A DNA stretch of 39,106 bases from Antrodiella citrinella. Lineage: Eukaryota; Basidiomycota; Agaricomycetes; Polyporales; Steccherinaceae. Made by a program: the position numbers and the translations under genes. The notes under the pieces were generated by a model. The model was not told the origin of the DNA, made no database searches, and saw only the letters and a program-made list of their open reading frames with translations. This document shows, in pieces, positions 9,648 through 22,765 of the stretch (position 1 is the first letter of the stretch; every line of letters starts with the position of its first letter). The stretch is from positions 1 to 39,106 of the forward strand of contig SGPM01000265.1 in assembly GCA_004802725.1 (NCBI GenBank), in the 5' to 3' direction.

Positions 9648-10146
9648 CCATTCTGGCGTGCGCGGCCAATAGCGAAACCCTGCAACATCCTGGTCAGGGT
9701 TGCACCACAAACCGCAGAGATTATCCAAGCACACATCCTTCATGGTATGTTGGTTTTTGCTGCTCTGAAGCTCGCGACCAGTTGCAATTCCATGTCAGGA
9801 CCTCGGTTGGTACGTGTAAGTAACCGCCAAACACATCTACGTACCTTATTTGATCATCCGCCTCGGAGTGATTCGAGATACGAGAAAGTCATACCAAACA
9901 TTGATGTGTGGTACAGGCCATGCGCCGGTTGTCAATGTGGGTGAAGAGTCGTTCGTTTAGATTTCCATAGGTTCTGACGGACGTCGCACTGTCGCAAAAA
10001 TCAATGCTCTCCGCCAGAATACGGACAAATCATTCCGTGTTCAAGGCTAGTAGTTTATCAGCACGTGTATCGCCACTACATCGAAGGATAAGCTCACATG
10101 ATATACGAACGAGGTACAGTAGCATCTTACCCTGAATATTGAATCC
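9648..10146. other. intergenic, no gene seen
   Basis: Upstream region of the aryl-alcohol dehydrogenase and 3' flank of the ABC-F gene. Only short open frames without codon bias or recognisable motifs. Confidence 0.6.
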
Positions 10147-13100
10147 TCACCCCTTTGCCTTCCTCGCACGCCTTGCCAACTTCCGTTCGACCAGTCTCAC
10201 ATACTCACCCATCCCACCTTCCAGTTGCTTGATAGCGCCTTTGTCCACGAGGTAAGTCGCGCCGAGATTATGAGCAGGTCCGCCACCCTCCTCATCCTCG
10301 TCTTCACTTGATGAGATATCTTCTTCTTCGTCTTCCGCTTGGTCATCACCAAACGCCCCGGAGGACGAGAGAGAGTGGCCCTCAATGACGACACGACTGA
10401 ACCATCTACATAGCAGTGATTCAACAAGTTTGATTAAAACAGCCGTGATACGATGCAAAGCGGAGGATGTTTACCGGTCGTGCGTGACGAGGATGATGCC
10501 TCCGGTAAAATTTCGAAGTGCACGCGCCAAAGACTGGATGGTAGGTGCATCTACATGTGTAGTGATCTCGTCCAACAACCTGTCTCAGTCGGTGTATAAG
10601 GAACCATCAGATCCCTGTACATCAGGGATGAAGAAGCAGGGGTGAAAAAACAGCTCACAAGAGAGAAGGCGGACGAAATATGATCAAAGCAATAGCAAGT
10701 CGGACCTGCACAAACGTTTTTTTTTCGTTATGAGAACGCGCACAAGTATGATCTCATTAGAATGCAAAAGAAACGAACGAACCTTCTGCCCACCAGAAAG
10801 CGCCGTCAACGGCGTCTCGCTTGCCAACTTGCCGCCAAGCCCAAACGTCCCCAGACAAGCCCTCGCCTCACTCTCGACCACAACTTCACCGCGCGTCTCA
10901 AAGTGCTGCATGAAGTACGCCAACGCCGTCGTTTTCGTCCCGTCCTTCGTCAGCTCTTCCACAGTATGCTGTGAGAAGTAGCCGATCTTCAGGAGTGGAT
11001 GTAGTGTGACGGTACCCTTGGTAGGTTTGAGTTCCCCCAGGATCAATTTAGCTACAGTCGATTTGCCTTGACCGTTCTGTCCCGAGCCTGAAAATTGGTC
11101 CCTGCACGCACACTACAAGCACAGGAACACCTACCGCACCGACAAGCACGCATCTACCACCCTGACCCACAGTGAACGTTACGCCTTGCAAAATCCATAC
11201 CGGCTTTTCTTTCGCCGGACTTGCAGCAGGGTACTTGAATGCCACGCCGTCGAAGCTGACCAGCTCCCCTGTCGTCCTGAGCTTCTCTGGATTGGGTAGC
11301 GTGATTTTTACTTTCGGCTCCAAATCTTCAATGGCGATCTCGAGACGGTTCGTAAGGTTGTAGTACACGTTGGCAGCGGACATGTCACGGTTGAGCTTGA
11401 AGCGCGTTCCTTTGGCGGAGGTTTCTGCCCCCCAACGTTCGTCAAGCCTGGGAGAAGTTGGGTGACCGTGATGGGGGAGATGCGGTAAGGGACATACTTT
11501 CTTTGCCGAGACTTTGCCATCCGCAATCTAAGCAGGCATGATCAGAGACTTTATACACCGTCGGCACACGTCATGGACATTTACCTGTTTTCATCCCCGG
11601 TCTGTTTGCCGGACGCGATACCCTGTCGAATCGAGTTTTCCATCTGCGGCTCGTCTGTTAGCATCTTTTCATCGACAATGATAACATCACGTGTCTCACG
11701 TGCTCTTTCTTCTTGTCCAACGCGTTCTGTGAGTTTAGAGCTGCCTTGCGTCTTCTTTTCTGGTCAATTTCGAAAGCTCGTGGGGTCCCTTCGAAGTATC
11801 GTAGTGACTTGTCTCGGAGCTGTATGGTCTCTTCGACGACATTGTCAAGGAAGACCTGGTCGTGCGAGGTGAGAAGCAGAGTACGGTCATGAAATTCGTT
11901 GGTCAAGTGATGTTCTAGCCACAACGTCGCTTCCAAATCCTATGAAGATGCGATTTCAACGACTTGGCAATGTTGGCATCACTGTCACGCTGAAAGAAAA
12001 TGCTTACCAGAAAATTCGAGGGTTCATCCAGCATAAGGATATCCGACTGAACAAGGAGAGACGTAGCCAAAGCACAACGTGACCGCCAGCCTCCCGACAG
12101 AGAAACGAATGGGCTGTCAATCATGGCCTGAGTGAAACCAAGACCGGTTAAGATGACGGCCGCGCGTGACTCTGTAGTTGATGCATCTAACTGAGAGACA
12201 AAATATATCAGAGATGAAAAACGATGAAGGGAAAACCAGTAGTCACGAGCTCAAGAGTAGTTGTTACGTCTGCAAGCATCTCAGCGGCTTGCCCTGCAGC
12301 GTCCAAATCTGCTTTCCCTTCTGCGAATCTAGAGCGATTGTTAGCAACGGGACAACACGCCATGAGTTAACCTACGCTGCCTCTGCTTCCTTGACTCTCT
12401 CTTCAGCCTTGATTTCCTCCGCTCTCGCTTTCTTCCCTCTAGCGCCAGAAGTCCGAAGTGCGATCTTCTGCGCATCTTCCAACTCGGCTCGCCGTCTCGC
12501 AAGGCGAATCTCAGAGACGATGCGCTGAGTTTCAGCTGGCACAGACGATTCAACGGCACGAGTGAGAGCTGTAACCGAAGCTTTGTCGTCATCATCGCAT
12601 CAACTGCGAGGAGTTCCGTGCACATACCCTCGGACTCTATCATAGCTTTCATCCGTTCGCTGTCGCCTTTCACGACGTGCTGGAGCACCGTCTCGTCATC
12701 ATTATTTAATATCACTCGGATCCCGTCCTCGACCTGTGATACGAGCAGGACGCGGAGGGATTTGTTCAGACCTGGGATGAGTTTGTCGGCTATAGCTTGG
12801 AGAAGGGCTGTAATGACCGATCAGCAAGAAACGCGGACGTGCATGGCCATTCCGGACATACTGGACTTTCCGGTTCCGTTCCTATAGTATTACACCTTGA
12901 GCGCCGAGGATATATGCACGGAATAAGTCAACGAACCTTCCGACCAACGCATACCGCACACCGCTCTTTAGCTTGAGCCTGCTGTCCACGATCAATTCTC
13001 GGTCTCCAATCGAGACAGAGACGTCCTTGAGATCGATCTCTCCTTGTGCGGTCTCCAGTGTTTCGGTGTGGAAGCGAGACTGCTGTGATATCGCGTGAAT

Positions 13101-13148
13101 CTTGGGAAGACCAGACGGGGTAGACGGAGTTGCAGAAGGCTTCGGCAT
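10147..13148 (-). CDS. ABC-F family ATPase (two ABC cassettes, no membrane domain)
   Basis: Exons: 13148-12937, 12881-12862 (20 nt), 12807-12628, 12568-12376, 12328-12268, 12190-12008, 11939-11700, 11643-11585, 11527-11498, 11447-11140, 11087-10783, 10705-10659, 10579-10475 and 10405-10147. They join into 733 aa. Cassette 1 has Walker A GRNGTGKS, signature LSGGW and Walker B LMLDEPSNFLD. A charged helical linker (RAEEIKAEERVKEAEAA) and cassette 2 follow, with Walker A GQNGQGKS, signature LSGGQ and Walker B LLLLDEITTHVD, then an H-loop THD and an acidic insert (DEEEDISSSEDEDEEGG). ABC-F proteins act on ribosomes or translation control in the cytosol. DEPSN in cassette 1 recalls Gcn20, but the long Gcn1-binding N-terminus of Gcn20 is missing, since cassette 1 starts near residue 30. 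The exact orthologue is unclear. The start at 13148 was chosen over an in-frame ATG at 13238 because the latter adds only Ser-rich sequence. Confidence 0.9.
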
Positions 13149-14445
13149 TGTTTCGGTGTTACTGTATGTTGTGAAGCTGGGTCTGGACGAGTTTGAGTTG
13201 TAACTTATAGAACAAGACAAGCTGGTGCTAACACCCACCTACACAGGTTCAGCTATGACTGTTGGTGGGAACGATAACCTCAAGGGTCAAAGCATGCGGC
13301 TCCGAAACATCGGAAAGGTACTTGTAATGACTCTTCCGGACCCGTGACGTCTACTGAAGCCTGAAGGTTTGAATTTGCAGTTGGAACCTGTAGGGCCGGC
13401 CACAGTCTATCAATAGGTCAATGCAGAAGTCGCGAGATCGTGTAGAATGATCTGAAAAAGAGAACTTGTAGTTGAAGACCGTGACAGTGCAAGAGTCAAG
13501 AATTCGAGAATACCGTTCGTATGACCGTCGCGACTTGGCCTGTTGCAGTAACAAAAGTGCGACAACGATGATGCGACGATGTATTGTCAATAATACACCA
13601 GTTCAATTTCTGTAGGATTTCAAAGGGTGACCTTTCCACTGGTTCGATGTGGGATGATGAAAGAGCGCATGCGACTGCAGGACGCCCGAAGCGCCTAGTA
13701 TCGTGTCATGGTGATTATCCAATGCTCGTAGCCTTCAAGTTGGCGTGCACTTCGTCCAAGTCTTCACCCGTTCCTCTGCATCAACTTTCAAGGTTTCTCC
13801 CTAATTTTGGAGTTGGATGACTCCTCGAAACATGCGTGAAATATGTATGATCTTGACACGATGTACTGTAAGTTCAACTTGGTGCGTCTCAAAAGTACCT
13901 ATGTTACTGAATATGTTCTGATCTGCAGCTCTTGTTCAGATGATCTCAGTTCAGCATCGCAGTATTATCGGGCACTCTTGTTTAAAGTGATGGTTGTCTT
14001 CAGTAATTCGCTGAACACTCTTTAAGTTGTGCACTGAGCAAGTTATTGAGCAAGTCATACAGCGCCGAAGTCGTGACCGACAGGCTGTCAATCCCAATCT
14101 TTCGTTCCCGACGATGAATCCATAGGACCATGTAGCTCGAGGCTATCGTGGGAGGTAGGAGAAAAGTGGTGAGTGAGTGATGAGTGATGACGAAGGGACT
14201 TTGCTCTGTATCAAAGGTGCGTGGGATGTGTCCCCAAGATCTCCACAATTCCCAGCTCAGTTCTCATAGGACCGCACAGAACGAGGAGCAGCAACCGCAA
14301 GTAATCCGTAGTGTCGATCACGTTGAATGACGACCGCAGTCGATGTCGTGTATATATATTCCCTGCCCAGATTCCGACCTGCAGAAACATGCGCTTCCCT
14401 CGTGTTGTTTTACCTGATGGAGTCCAAGCAGCAAACGTATTCACG
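13149..14445. other. intergenic, no gene seen
   Basis: About 1.3 kb between the divergent ABC-F gene and the DUF6533-type fragment. Scattered frames under 110 codons show no motifs. It presumably holds both promoters. Confidence 0.5.
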
Positions 14446-14883
14446 ATGAATGCTACGACTAACCCTTGGGCTGCTCTGCCTACGGAGCTTGCAACCCAAA
14501 TGTACAATGTAATGGTACACCATGTGTACCACAATGGGGGCGACCATTTTGCCGTGCATTTTGGTTTTACTTGGCTGACCGTTTACTGTAGGCTGTTTCT
14601 GACCTGCTTAGCTATGTACCTGACGAGTATCGAATGTTGGTCAAGCATAGATGGAGCCTCTCAGACATCATTTATGTTCTCTCTCGGTGAGGACATGATC
14701 TTTTGTCTGCTATCGTTCCCCGTTTTTCATCACATATGTCCAGCCTCACAACTGCATTCTTCATTACGACCGTTGTCGTATACGCGCGTAAGACCCCTCC
14801 TCTTCCTTCCCATCGTCCACGTATAGACAGCCCATGCAGTTGCTCATGTCAAGAACTGTCATATCCCAGGCCTCCAAGGCTAG
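14446..14883 (+). CDS. DUF6533-type membrane protein, N-terminal part only
   Basis: Exons 14446-14508, 14592-14686, 14744-14787 and 14840-14883 join in frame to 81 aa and end at TAG. The segment around YVPDEYRMLVKHRWSLSDII, followed by a hydrophobic helix (TAFFITTVVVYA), is the start of the DUF6533 family of basidiomycete multi-pass membrane proteins (from memory of the family; no search was run). Full-length members have about seven helices and roughly 300 residues; here the frame stops after the second helix. Downstream I could not find the remaining helices on this strand, so this is probably a truncated remnant. Introns are 52-83 nt with normal borders, which argues that the fragment is a real gene part. 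Confidence 0.5.
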
Positions 14884-16143
14884 AGTGCAGCCTTCCAAGT
14901 CCCCGAGTCCCCACGTGCTCCTAAACCCGGGGAAGAAACCATACCTGGTCCTGCAGAGGCCGTCTGATGAGATTTGAGGAGGTGTGTATGGATTCCCTTG
15001 GTAACGGGCATCCGTATAACCGAATGCAAGTGCCCAGATCCCCGAGGCCGCAATCTCACGACTCTCTTCGATACGCCCGTCTTCTCTTTCACCCGAGAGT
15101 CAGCGACCGGCTTCTCCAGACTGGAGCACGACATGTGATATACCCACCCTAACCAGCACTCACTATCCTACCTGATCCAAAGCCTTGGCCATATATACCC
15201 CCACGTACGATGATTCAATGGTGCGCACAAGATAGGCCGTGTGTTCTAGGAGACGACCCGCTTCCAGCATGTCGTCGTACCAGCCGGCTCGCTCGAACCC
15301 GGAGCTTTGTGGCGCCATTCGTTCAGTGCTAATGATGCTTGATCGTTCTCCGAGAAGAATAGAAGGCCACAGGAGGGACTGGAGCTCTCAATTGACTGGT
15401 GTGCCTTCTTTCGTATTTTTGCGATTCTCCGATTCTCAAATGCCTGCATATGCGACTTGAGTAGATTCATGATCGCTTTGATATACTTTCGCGGGAAGGC
15501 AGGGTCAGAAACCCTGTTTCCTTGTGCTCAGGAATCAGGATGCAGAGGCGATCGCAAGTGATCGCAAGTGATCTGACGAGCCCGAGATGACCAGGGAACG
15601 GAATTGTCTGAGTCACAATCGCTCAGACCCTAGCAAACAAGAAGATATATGAGGGGATGGGTCGGGGAGCTTACAGCAAGACCAGAGAATGCTGGTCAAC
15701 GTTGAGATGTTCTCCCCGGTGAGACCCGATCCCGCTCTAAGACCTCCTTCCACCTCTTGGCCGCACCCGTTCTGCTCATCGTGCTAGACGCGACAGCGGC
15801 TACGTTCATCGAGCACGATTGACACCCATGGTGTTCCGTGTGGCGGGATTGAAGTCAGATATGAGCGGTCTTTGTGCGCCATCGATTGAAAGCTTACCCT
15901 GGAAAGACGCCGTTTACCCCGCATTGGAGAAAGTGTGGACTGAGTTTTACTAAGTTTTAATTATTGTGCAAATGGATCCGGCACAGATGGCCAGATGAGA
16001 TGGCCCTTGCCATGCTTTGTTCGTCCAATTACACACAGGGGAATCGTTACGACCTCTCAGTATGATCACGCGCAATACTTGGTCCTGATGGAGGGAATTT
16101 CATTTTGGGTTAGGTAGAGGAGGGAACATAACTAGACGGACAG
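14884..16143. other. intergenic, no gene seen
   Basis: Holds a short tandem repeat (GATCGCAAGT twice plus a partial copy, 15550-15573) and the promoter region of acetyl-CoA synthetase at its right end. No coding frame is supported. Confidence 0.5.
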
Positions 16144-16215
16144 TATATATAGCCCCCCCGCTTTCCCTCGCTCGAGCTCTCTTTTCTCAGTCTTTCTCTC
16201 GTTCTTCCGTTATCC
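16144..16215 (+). promoter_or_regulatory. TATA box and pyrimidine-rich start region of acetyl-CoA synthetase
   Basis: TATATATA at 16144-16151 is followed by a C run and a long CT-rich stretch (about 16163-16215), ending 65 bp before the start codon. CT-rich leaders are typical of strongly expressed fungal genes. Confidence 0.6.
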
Positions 16216-16280
16216 CACGTTCGAATCTTTACTTGCACTCCTGAAAGACGTCGAAAGCGACGACGAACGATATATCAACT

Positions 16281-18786
16281 ATGGCGGCTCAGGCGAACGG
16301 ACAGGTTGCGGACCCCGTCCAAGCACTCGTACCTACGCATCCCATCGCACCCCGTCTCAAGTCGGGTCTCAAAGTGCCCCACATTGGTCCTCACATCCAT
16401 GCCTATCGTGCAGCGCACAAGGAGACCGTAGGACATGAATCTGACAAGTGGTGGGCAAAGGTACGCCCCGCTGCCCTCTCAGTCAAAGATAGGAGTACTC
16501 ACTGTTCACAACGACTTAGATGGCGAGGGAAACACTGCACTGGGACAGAATGTTCCATACGGTACGCGCAGGCGGGTTTGAGACGGGCGACATCGTTTGG
16601 TTCCCGGACGGCGGTCTGAATGCGTCGTACAATTGCGTGGATCGCTGGGCCTTCAAACACCCCGATAAGGTGGGACTGCATCACCCTTCCCGAGCCAATT
16701 TCCCCCACACTTCTGACTGAACTTCTCCAATTCCATCTATTTAGACCGCCATCATCTACGAAGCAGACGAGCCAAATGAGGGTAGGGAGATCACGTACGC
16801 CGAGCTCCTTCGCGAAGTCAGCTCCGTCGCCAACGTTCTCAAGTCGCTCGGAGTCAAGAAGGGCGACACTGTCTCTGTGTACCTTCCCATGACATGGCAG
16901 GCCGTCGCAGCTTTCCTCGCCTGCGCCCGCATCGGAGCCGTGCACTCTGTCGTATTCGCCGGTTTTTCGGCGGAATCACTCCGCGATCGTGTCAATGATT
17001 GCAAGTCTCGCGTGCTCATCACCTCGGACGAAGGCAAACGCGGGGGAAAAACTATTGCCACCAAAGCCATCGTGGACGCTGCGTTGAAACAGGCACCCGT
17101 CGTCGAGCACGTCTTGGTGCTCAAGCGGACTGGAAGCGAAGTTCCGTGGACGGAGGGAAGGGATCTCTGGTGGCATGAAGAGACTGCCAAGGTTCCTAAC
17201 TATTGCCCACCGGAGATCATGGCATCCGAAGATCCGCTTTTCATTCTCTACGTGAGTCTTGATCTCTGGTTATCAGGATCGCAGATAATTACCGGCGTCT
17301 TTGTTTGTAGACTTCAGGGTCTACTGGCAAGCCCAAGGGTGTCGTACATACGACGGGTGGCTACCTTCTGTGTGCTGCGTTGACGGTCAAATATGTCTTT
17401 GACATTCACCCAGACGACAAATTTGCGTGTATGGCTGATGTGGGTTGGATCACCGGTCACACGTACGTCCTTTTGATTCGTCAAACTTCACGGATCCTTG
17501 ACTTGACATACAGCTACATCGTTTACGGACCTCTCGCAAACGGCGTAACGACCACCGTATTTGAATCCACGCCCGTCTACCCCACCCCCTCGCGCTACTG
17601 GCAAACCGTCGAGAAGCACCAACTCACGCAATTCTATTCCGCCCCCACCGCCATCCGTCTCCTCCGTCGTCTCGGCGAACACCACGTGCAGGGACACGAC
17701 CTCAGTTCTCTGCGCGTTCTCGGGAGCGTCGGCGAGCCAATCAACCCCGAAGCGTGGCACTGGTATAACGATCACGTCGGCGGCCGCCAATGCGCTATCG
17801 TCGACACGTTCTGGCAGACGGAGACGGGGTCGATCGTCGTCACGCCGTTCCCCGGAGCGATTGAGACGAAGCCCGGGTCTGCGACGGTACCGTTCTTCGG
17901 TATCGAAACTGCGATTTTGGACCCGACGACGGGTGTGGAACTAGAAGGGGACAACGTTGAGGGTGTGTTGGTGCTCAAAACGCCGTGGCCGTCTATTGCG
18001 AGGACGATCTACCAGGATCACAACCGATATCTTGATACGTACATGAAGGTGGGTGTTGAACGTCTTCTGACTGGCGTTGTGGCGGAGGATCTCATACTAA
18101 GGATACGTTCTAGCCCTACCCCGGTGTGTTCTACACTGGCGATGGCGCCTCTCGTGACGAGCATGGGTACATCTGGATCAAAGGCCGTGTAGACGGTACG
18201 CCGCTCTCCTTGTCATCTGTCCATTGCTTGGTATTCATTCTCGGTATTGTTCGCAGATGTTATCAACGTGTCGGGACACCGTCTCTCCACCGCTGAGATT
18301 GAGTCAGCACTCATCACGCACAAGGGTGTCGCTGAGACTGCTGTGATCGGTACCGCTGACGAGCTGACCGGCCAAGCCGTCTACGCGTTCGTCACCCTCA
18401 AACCGTGCGTACCGAAGTCACCTTCATTTGTTCTGGATTGACTGGGTCATGAATGAACAGTGAATTCACGTACGACACTAACGACGAAGCCGGCCTCGCG
18501 AAGGAGCTCACACTGCAAGTGCGCAAAGTCATCGGACCGTTCGCTGCGCCAAAGAAGATCTTCATCGTCTCCGATCTCCCCAAGACGCGGTCAGGAAAGG
18601 TGCGCATTCCACCCTTCTTTTATTCATCCCGCTCACCTCATTCGTTCGTGGTATGTTTTGTAGATCATGCGTCGTATCATGCGCAAGATCGTCGCAGGTG
18701 AGGGCGACCAGCTCGGCGACCTCTCGACACTCGCGGACCCCGCCGTCGTCGACATCATCAAGGAGAAGGTCGCTTCCAGCTCTTGA
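16281..18786 (+). CDS. acetyl-CoA synthetase (acetate-CoA ligase, AMP-forming)
   Basis: Makes acetyl-CoA from acetate, ATP and CoA through acetyl-AMP, for growth on C2 sources and for histone and lipid acetyl supply. Exons: 16281-16460, 16520-16669, 16745-17251, 17311-17462, 17514-18048, 18114-18195, 18257-18404, 18461-18599 and 18664-18786. These join to 671 aa, the usual length. Motifs: P-loop [18 protein letters not shown], aryl-acid core [29 protein letters not shown] (hinge and CoA region), [14 protein letters not shown], and the C-terminal Lys motif [15 protein letters not shown], whose Lys is acetylated to switch the enzyme off in relatives. No targeting peptide is evident, so it is probably cytosolic and nuclear. 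This is the orthologue of fungal facA/ACS genes. Confidence 0.97.
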
Positions 18787-19228
18787 GCTCTCCCGACCCA
18801 AATGAATGAATCAAGGCTTTTTATATCAATATTTGTACTCTCGTTGCTTCTTGTTTCCAGATTCTGGTAGATACCAAATCTAGTGGTGTAGTTTTCACGT
18901 CCGGAACTGATGCCTTTTGGTTGTTGTTGGTTATGACGTCTCAGACGTACATTATTGAATTTCAAGTAGTACTGTGTTGAACGGAAGAATAAATCAAAAT
19001 TTACAGCGTATGCTCGACGACAGACGTATTTGCAGCAGTCACGAAGTGAGGATATATCATTGTTTACTCCTTGAGAGTACAAAGTCTAAGGTACAAATAC
19101 GGGGGCATAGCTGGGTCAGTATGGTACATTAGCAAGTTCAAAAGTATAGAGATCGAGCACGCTTCATTGAGACATCTTGTAATACATCTTGCTTACACAA
19201 CACCGTTTCTTCGCCACTATGAACTTCA
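18787..19228. other. intergenic between convergent genes
   Basis: 3' flanks of acetyl-CoA synthetase (+) and the DUF4470 gene (-). AT-richer sequence, no gene seen. Confidence 0.6.
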
Positions 19229-22200
19229 TCACGATACGATACTCCATGTTGTTGAGGACACCGGCTTCGTCTCTGTGAAAGCATGTCTTTCAGTCAGCAA
19301 ACCCATAACAACTTGAATAGAAGAAGACATACCTGGTACCATCATATTGCTAGACCGCGAGCCGATCATCAGCCAATTTCCATTCATCATCTCCTCCGCC
19401 TTCTTCCTACTCATCTTCCACCTCACCCCACCCTCCCGCTCAAACGCCTCCACCGCCGTCAAGATCACAATCTCACCCGGCGCAGGGCACTTATGCTCCG
19501 GCGTCCACGGAATATCGTTCAGGATGTCGGGGATGCGTGTCATAAGCCAGTGCTCGTTCATGCCCATCTGGCGTTTGTAGAACACGAGCGTCATGTTCGG
19601 GTCGCGCGTGTGCATCGCGTTCGACAACAGGGGCATGTTCATCTCCACCGTGGCGGAGTAAACCCCGATCTCGTCTGGCGTGCGCGCAAAGCTGGGAGGG
19701 AGCGTGAGGGCGAAGGGCAGACCTTCGTGCGATACGGCGAGGATGTTCTCGAAGTCGCCGAGCCAGGGGTCGAAACGCACTTTGCGCGCCTTAACGCGCC
19801 GCTTCCCGTCTTTGAGCAGGATGGGCCACTTCTCTTCATACGGGGCAATGTCTGTCACCATGCCGCCGGAGAGCACGACGTGAAGGTAATCTGAGAGCCA
19901 GTGTCCTGGGAATCCAACGCGGTGGAGGTGGATAAGCAGACCGAGGAAGGCAGCCAGATTGTTGGGTAGAGTGATGCGGTTTGGATTGTCTTGCGATCTT
20001 CCGGGGATCAAGATGTTGACCAGAAGGCGAGTCAGCCAGGTAGTCAGCTCCGTTCGAGATGCCAGCTCAGTGAGAGGCCTTGGGAGAGGAAGGCCGACTA
20101 GAGTGAGACATTTGAAGACAGCACTTTGGCTTGCTGCTTTGCATCCCAGGTAACGAGGGAGCTCCCTGAACGGGAGAAGGGTGTAGCTGTCAAGGGCTGA
20201 GTAAGTATCGAGAAAGGAATGAAGTATAGCGCATACGTGTGACAGAATTCATTGTCGAAATCGGGTAACACCCTGAAGGCGGAGGTTGCGGCGAATGAGT
20301 TAGATGAGACACCTACTTCCGGACTACCATCCGTCTGGGGGACAATATAGATGGCTGTGTTGAGGGGACCTCCTACGTAATCACTAGAAGCCAAACCAGA
20401 AAGATAAGCAGCGTTCAAGAACCTCAAACTAAGGACTTACGGGACGTTGCTCAGCCAAGCTCTCGTGAACTTCCTGGGGTAAGCAGCAGGCCTTGAGGCA
20501 TCGTTCTGAAACCACATCTTGGCCATTTCGCCCAGCATATCGCCCGCCAGCGATTCAACCCGCAAATGTCCTTCCAGGCATTTGATAGCTTTTCCAAGCA
20601 GGTCGAAATATGTCATCGTCAGACTGAAATAATAGTTTACGCTGCCAAAGCCCTGGTCAGGATAACCACCAGGGACAACGTCGTTCACGATGTCATAGAT
20701 GCACTTCATGCTGCTCATAGACGTGGACGTATCGTCCGTGTATCCTTGTTCGGAGTGTTTAGTCTTGGGGTCGATCGCCTAGCGCAAAGTCAATAACATA
20801 CGCCCGGGAAGACAAACGGTTGATACGTACAAAGTAAGTGCGGTTTGTCTCCCAAGATGCGCGTATGCTTTTCTCGACCTTGAGTACATGATGAGATGGG
20901 CCAAAAGGTGAACAACACACAGGTTACCCACCTTCCGCTTCAACTTTTGATCGATACTTTTCTTGTACCCAAATCCGAGTATAAGCTCATCAAACCCAGG
21001 ATGCTTAACCCGCAGCGCCGCAGGAGGCAAGAACACCTTCATGGTTCCATACCAAAGGTCTTCTGTACCGCCCGTCATCTCAGACTCTAACAGAACATCA
21101 ACCCACTTCTCATGCAACTCCTTCGACATGCGCTTCGCCTCAGCCATGGGCATGTCCTCGTCAATCATCCCGTACTTCTTCTTCTCCGAGATCGACCACT
21201 TCCTCAGCCCGTCGGAGATCCGCTTCCTGGTGTCCCCGAAGCTCTTCAACGCCAGTTGACGGTATGATGCAGGCATGCTTGGGTCTTTGATGGATGCGAA
21301 TAGGGATGCTTGCATATTTTTGTATTCGTGTCTGTCCAAGATCGGACCGACTGGTTCGGGCCGGACGGTGAGCCATGACATGATGTGTTGCAGAATACCA
21401 GCGTGGGATTCGGGTGCGACGATGAGCCATTTCGGAAGCCGAGGAGGAGAGTCGGTCATCCTGTCTCGCAAGTCCTGCATGACGTTTCGCACTCTGCAAA
21501 CATAGCACGGTCAAGAGGTCAAGACTTGATTCTTCATTTCAGCTTGTCAAGACTTACCGCTCGGCACAATAAGAAGGCAAGGCGACGCCGTTCCAGAGAT
21601 AAACAGCGGCAGCTTGAATCTCCAGCCTGTCTTCTTCCTCGATGCCATCGTCTCCTAGTTGGCTCGCTAGCATCAAGATAACCATGTCACGGGCTAGCAT
21701 AGCGGGATGCAAGTCTAGCATGGTGATGTGAAGGAACATAGCATCCTTTCGTTCCTTGGACAGCTTCTTGTACGAGGCATGTAGATCGACGATAGTGGTG
21801 TAAACGTGCCTAAAGCATCGTCAGTCACTCGAACGCAATAGCAGACTGATGTATCACATACCTGCCGTCGCCTACACCTGCGTATAGGAAAGACAGCTTC
21901 GAGAGGCGATCCAGAGGGATGGTCTTGAGGTCCATCTGATGCGGGTGGCCGTCCCAGCCTCTCAACATAGAAGACACATCGTCCATACCCATCTGAAGAT
22001 GACGTGAGTATCAAGCATAGGTATCATTCATGCATGAAAAGACGCACAGCCCAGTAGTTTAGTCCGGATGTTCTGAAATAACTCCGTCAGACATGCACTC
22101 CGTCCAGATGAAGAATCAAAACAACGCACGGTGGTTTCTTGATCATAGAAATGAGTGAGAACCTCCCCAACCACTCCTTCACAACCTCATCCCGCCCATC

Positions 22201-22765
22201 CACTTGCCTATGAATCTCCAACAAATCTGGCCACGCACGCACGCTCTCCAGCAACGCCGCGTCCTCCGGGCTGCTCAACGCATGCTTCATCACCGCATGC
22301 GCCAAGCTCTCAATCCCCAACTGCGTTTCCTGCAGAAACGCGCTACCGACCTGCTGGCCTGCGATACCCTGCGCGAGGGCTTTGCCTAGCCGCGTGAACA
22401 AACGCGTCGCGAGCTCTGGTTTGAGCGTGGTGTTGGCGCGGAGGAGGAGCCATGACCGGAGGATCGCTTGGATCGCGTCGGTGTATTGTCCGTTTTCGTA
22501 GAGCGCTGCGCTGAGGTTGGAGGGGTAGACGGGGTCCGTTGGATCTAGCAATTCAGCCTATTGAGAAAAAATAAAAAATGTCATGATGAGCAGAAGATTT
22601 TGGATCAAGACGGATTAAGCATACCTTGGCGAACAGTGCAGCAGCTCTAGAGAAGTTCAGAGTTGTGTCCTCAGAATGAAAGGACAATGCTCACTGCGCG
22701 TGGCGACCAGCCTTGAATTGCTCATTCCCCTCTGCCTTCAAGTCGGTCGCAGTTTTAGGCGCCAT
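19229..22765 (-). CDS. TPR and DUF4470 domain protein
   Basis: Exons: 22765-22695, 22646-22625, 22557-22130, 22072-22048, 21992-21862, 21809-21558, 21493-20932, 20878-20831, 20778-20441, 20383-20237, 20186-19333 and 19272-19229. They join to 973 aa. Residues 1-75 look like tetratricopeptide repeats (EGNEQFKAGRH, PSNLSAALYENGQY). A DUF4470-type segment follows (LNYWAMG, then LSFLYAGVGDGRHVYTTI and LDLHPAMLARD), as found at the N-terminus of dynein assembly factor 3 and in many fungal MYND proteins. That segment resembles a methyltransferase-like fold, but no MYND finger is seen. The large C-terminal half is not recognised. The last exon could use another acceptor phase, which would change the final 15-35 residues. 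Function is unknown; a scaffold or assembly role is possible. Confidence 0.75.

Noticed and set aside
15550..15573. Short tandem repeat GATCGCAAGT
   Set aside because: Only two full copies in intergenic DNA with no other structure; too little to infer a function.
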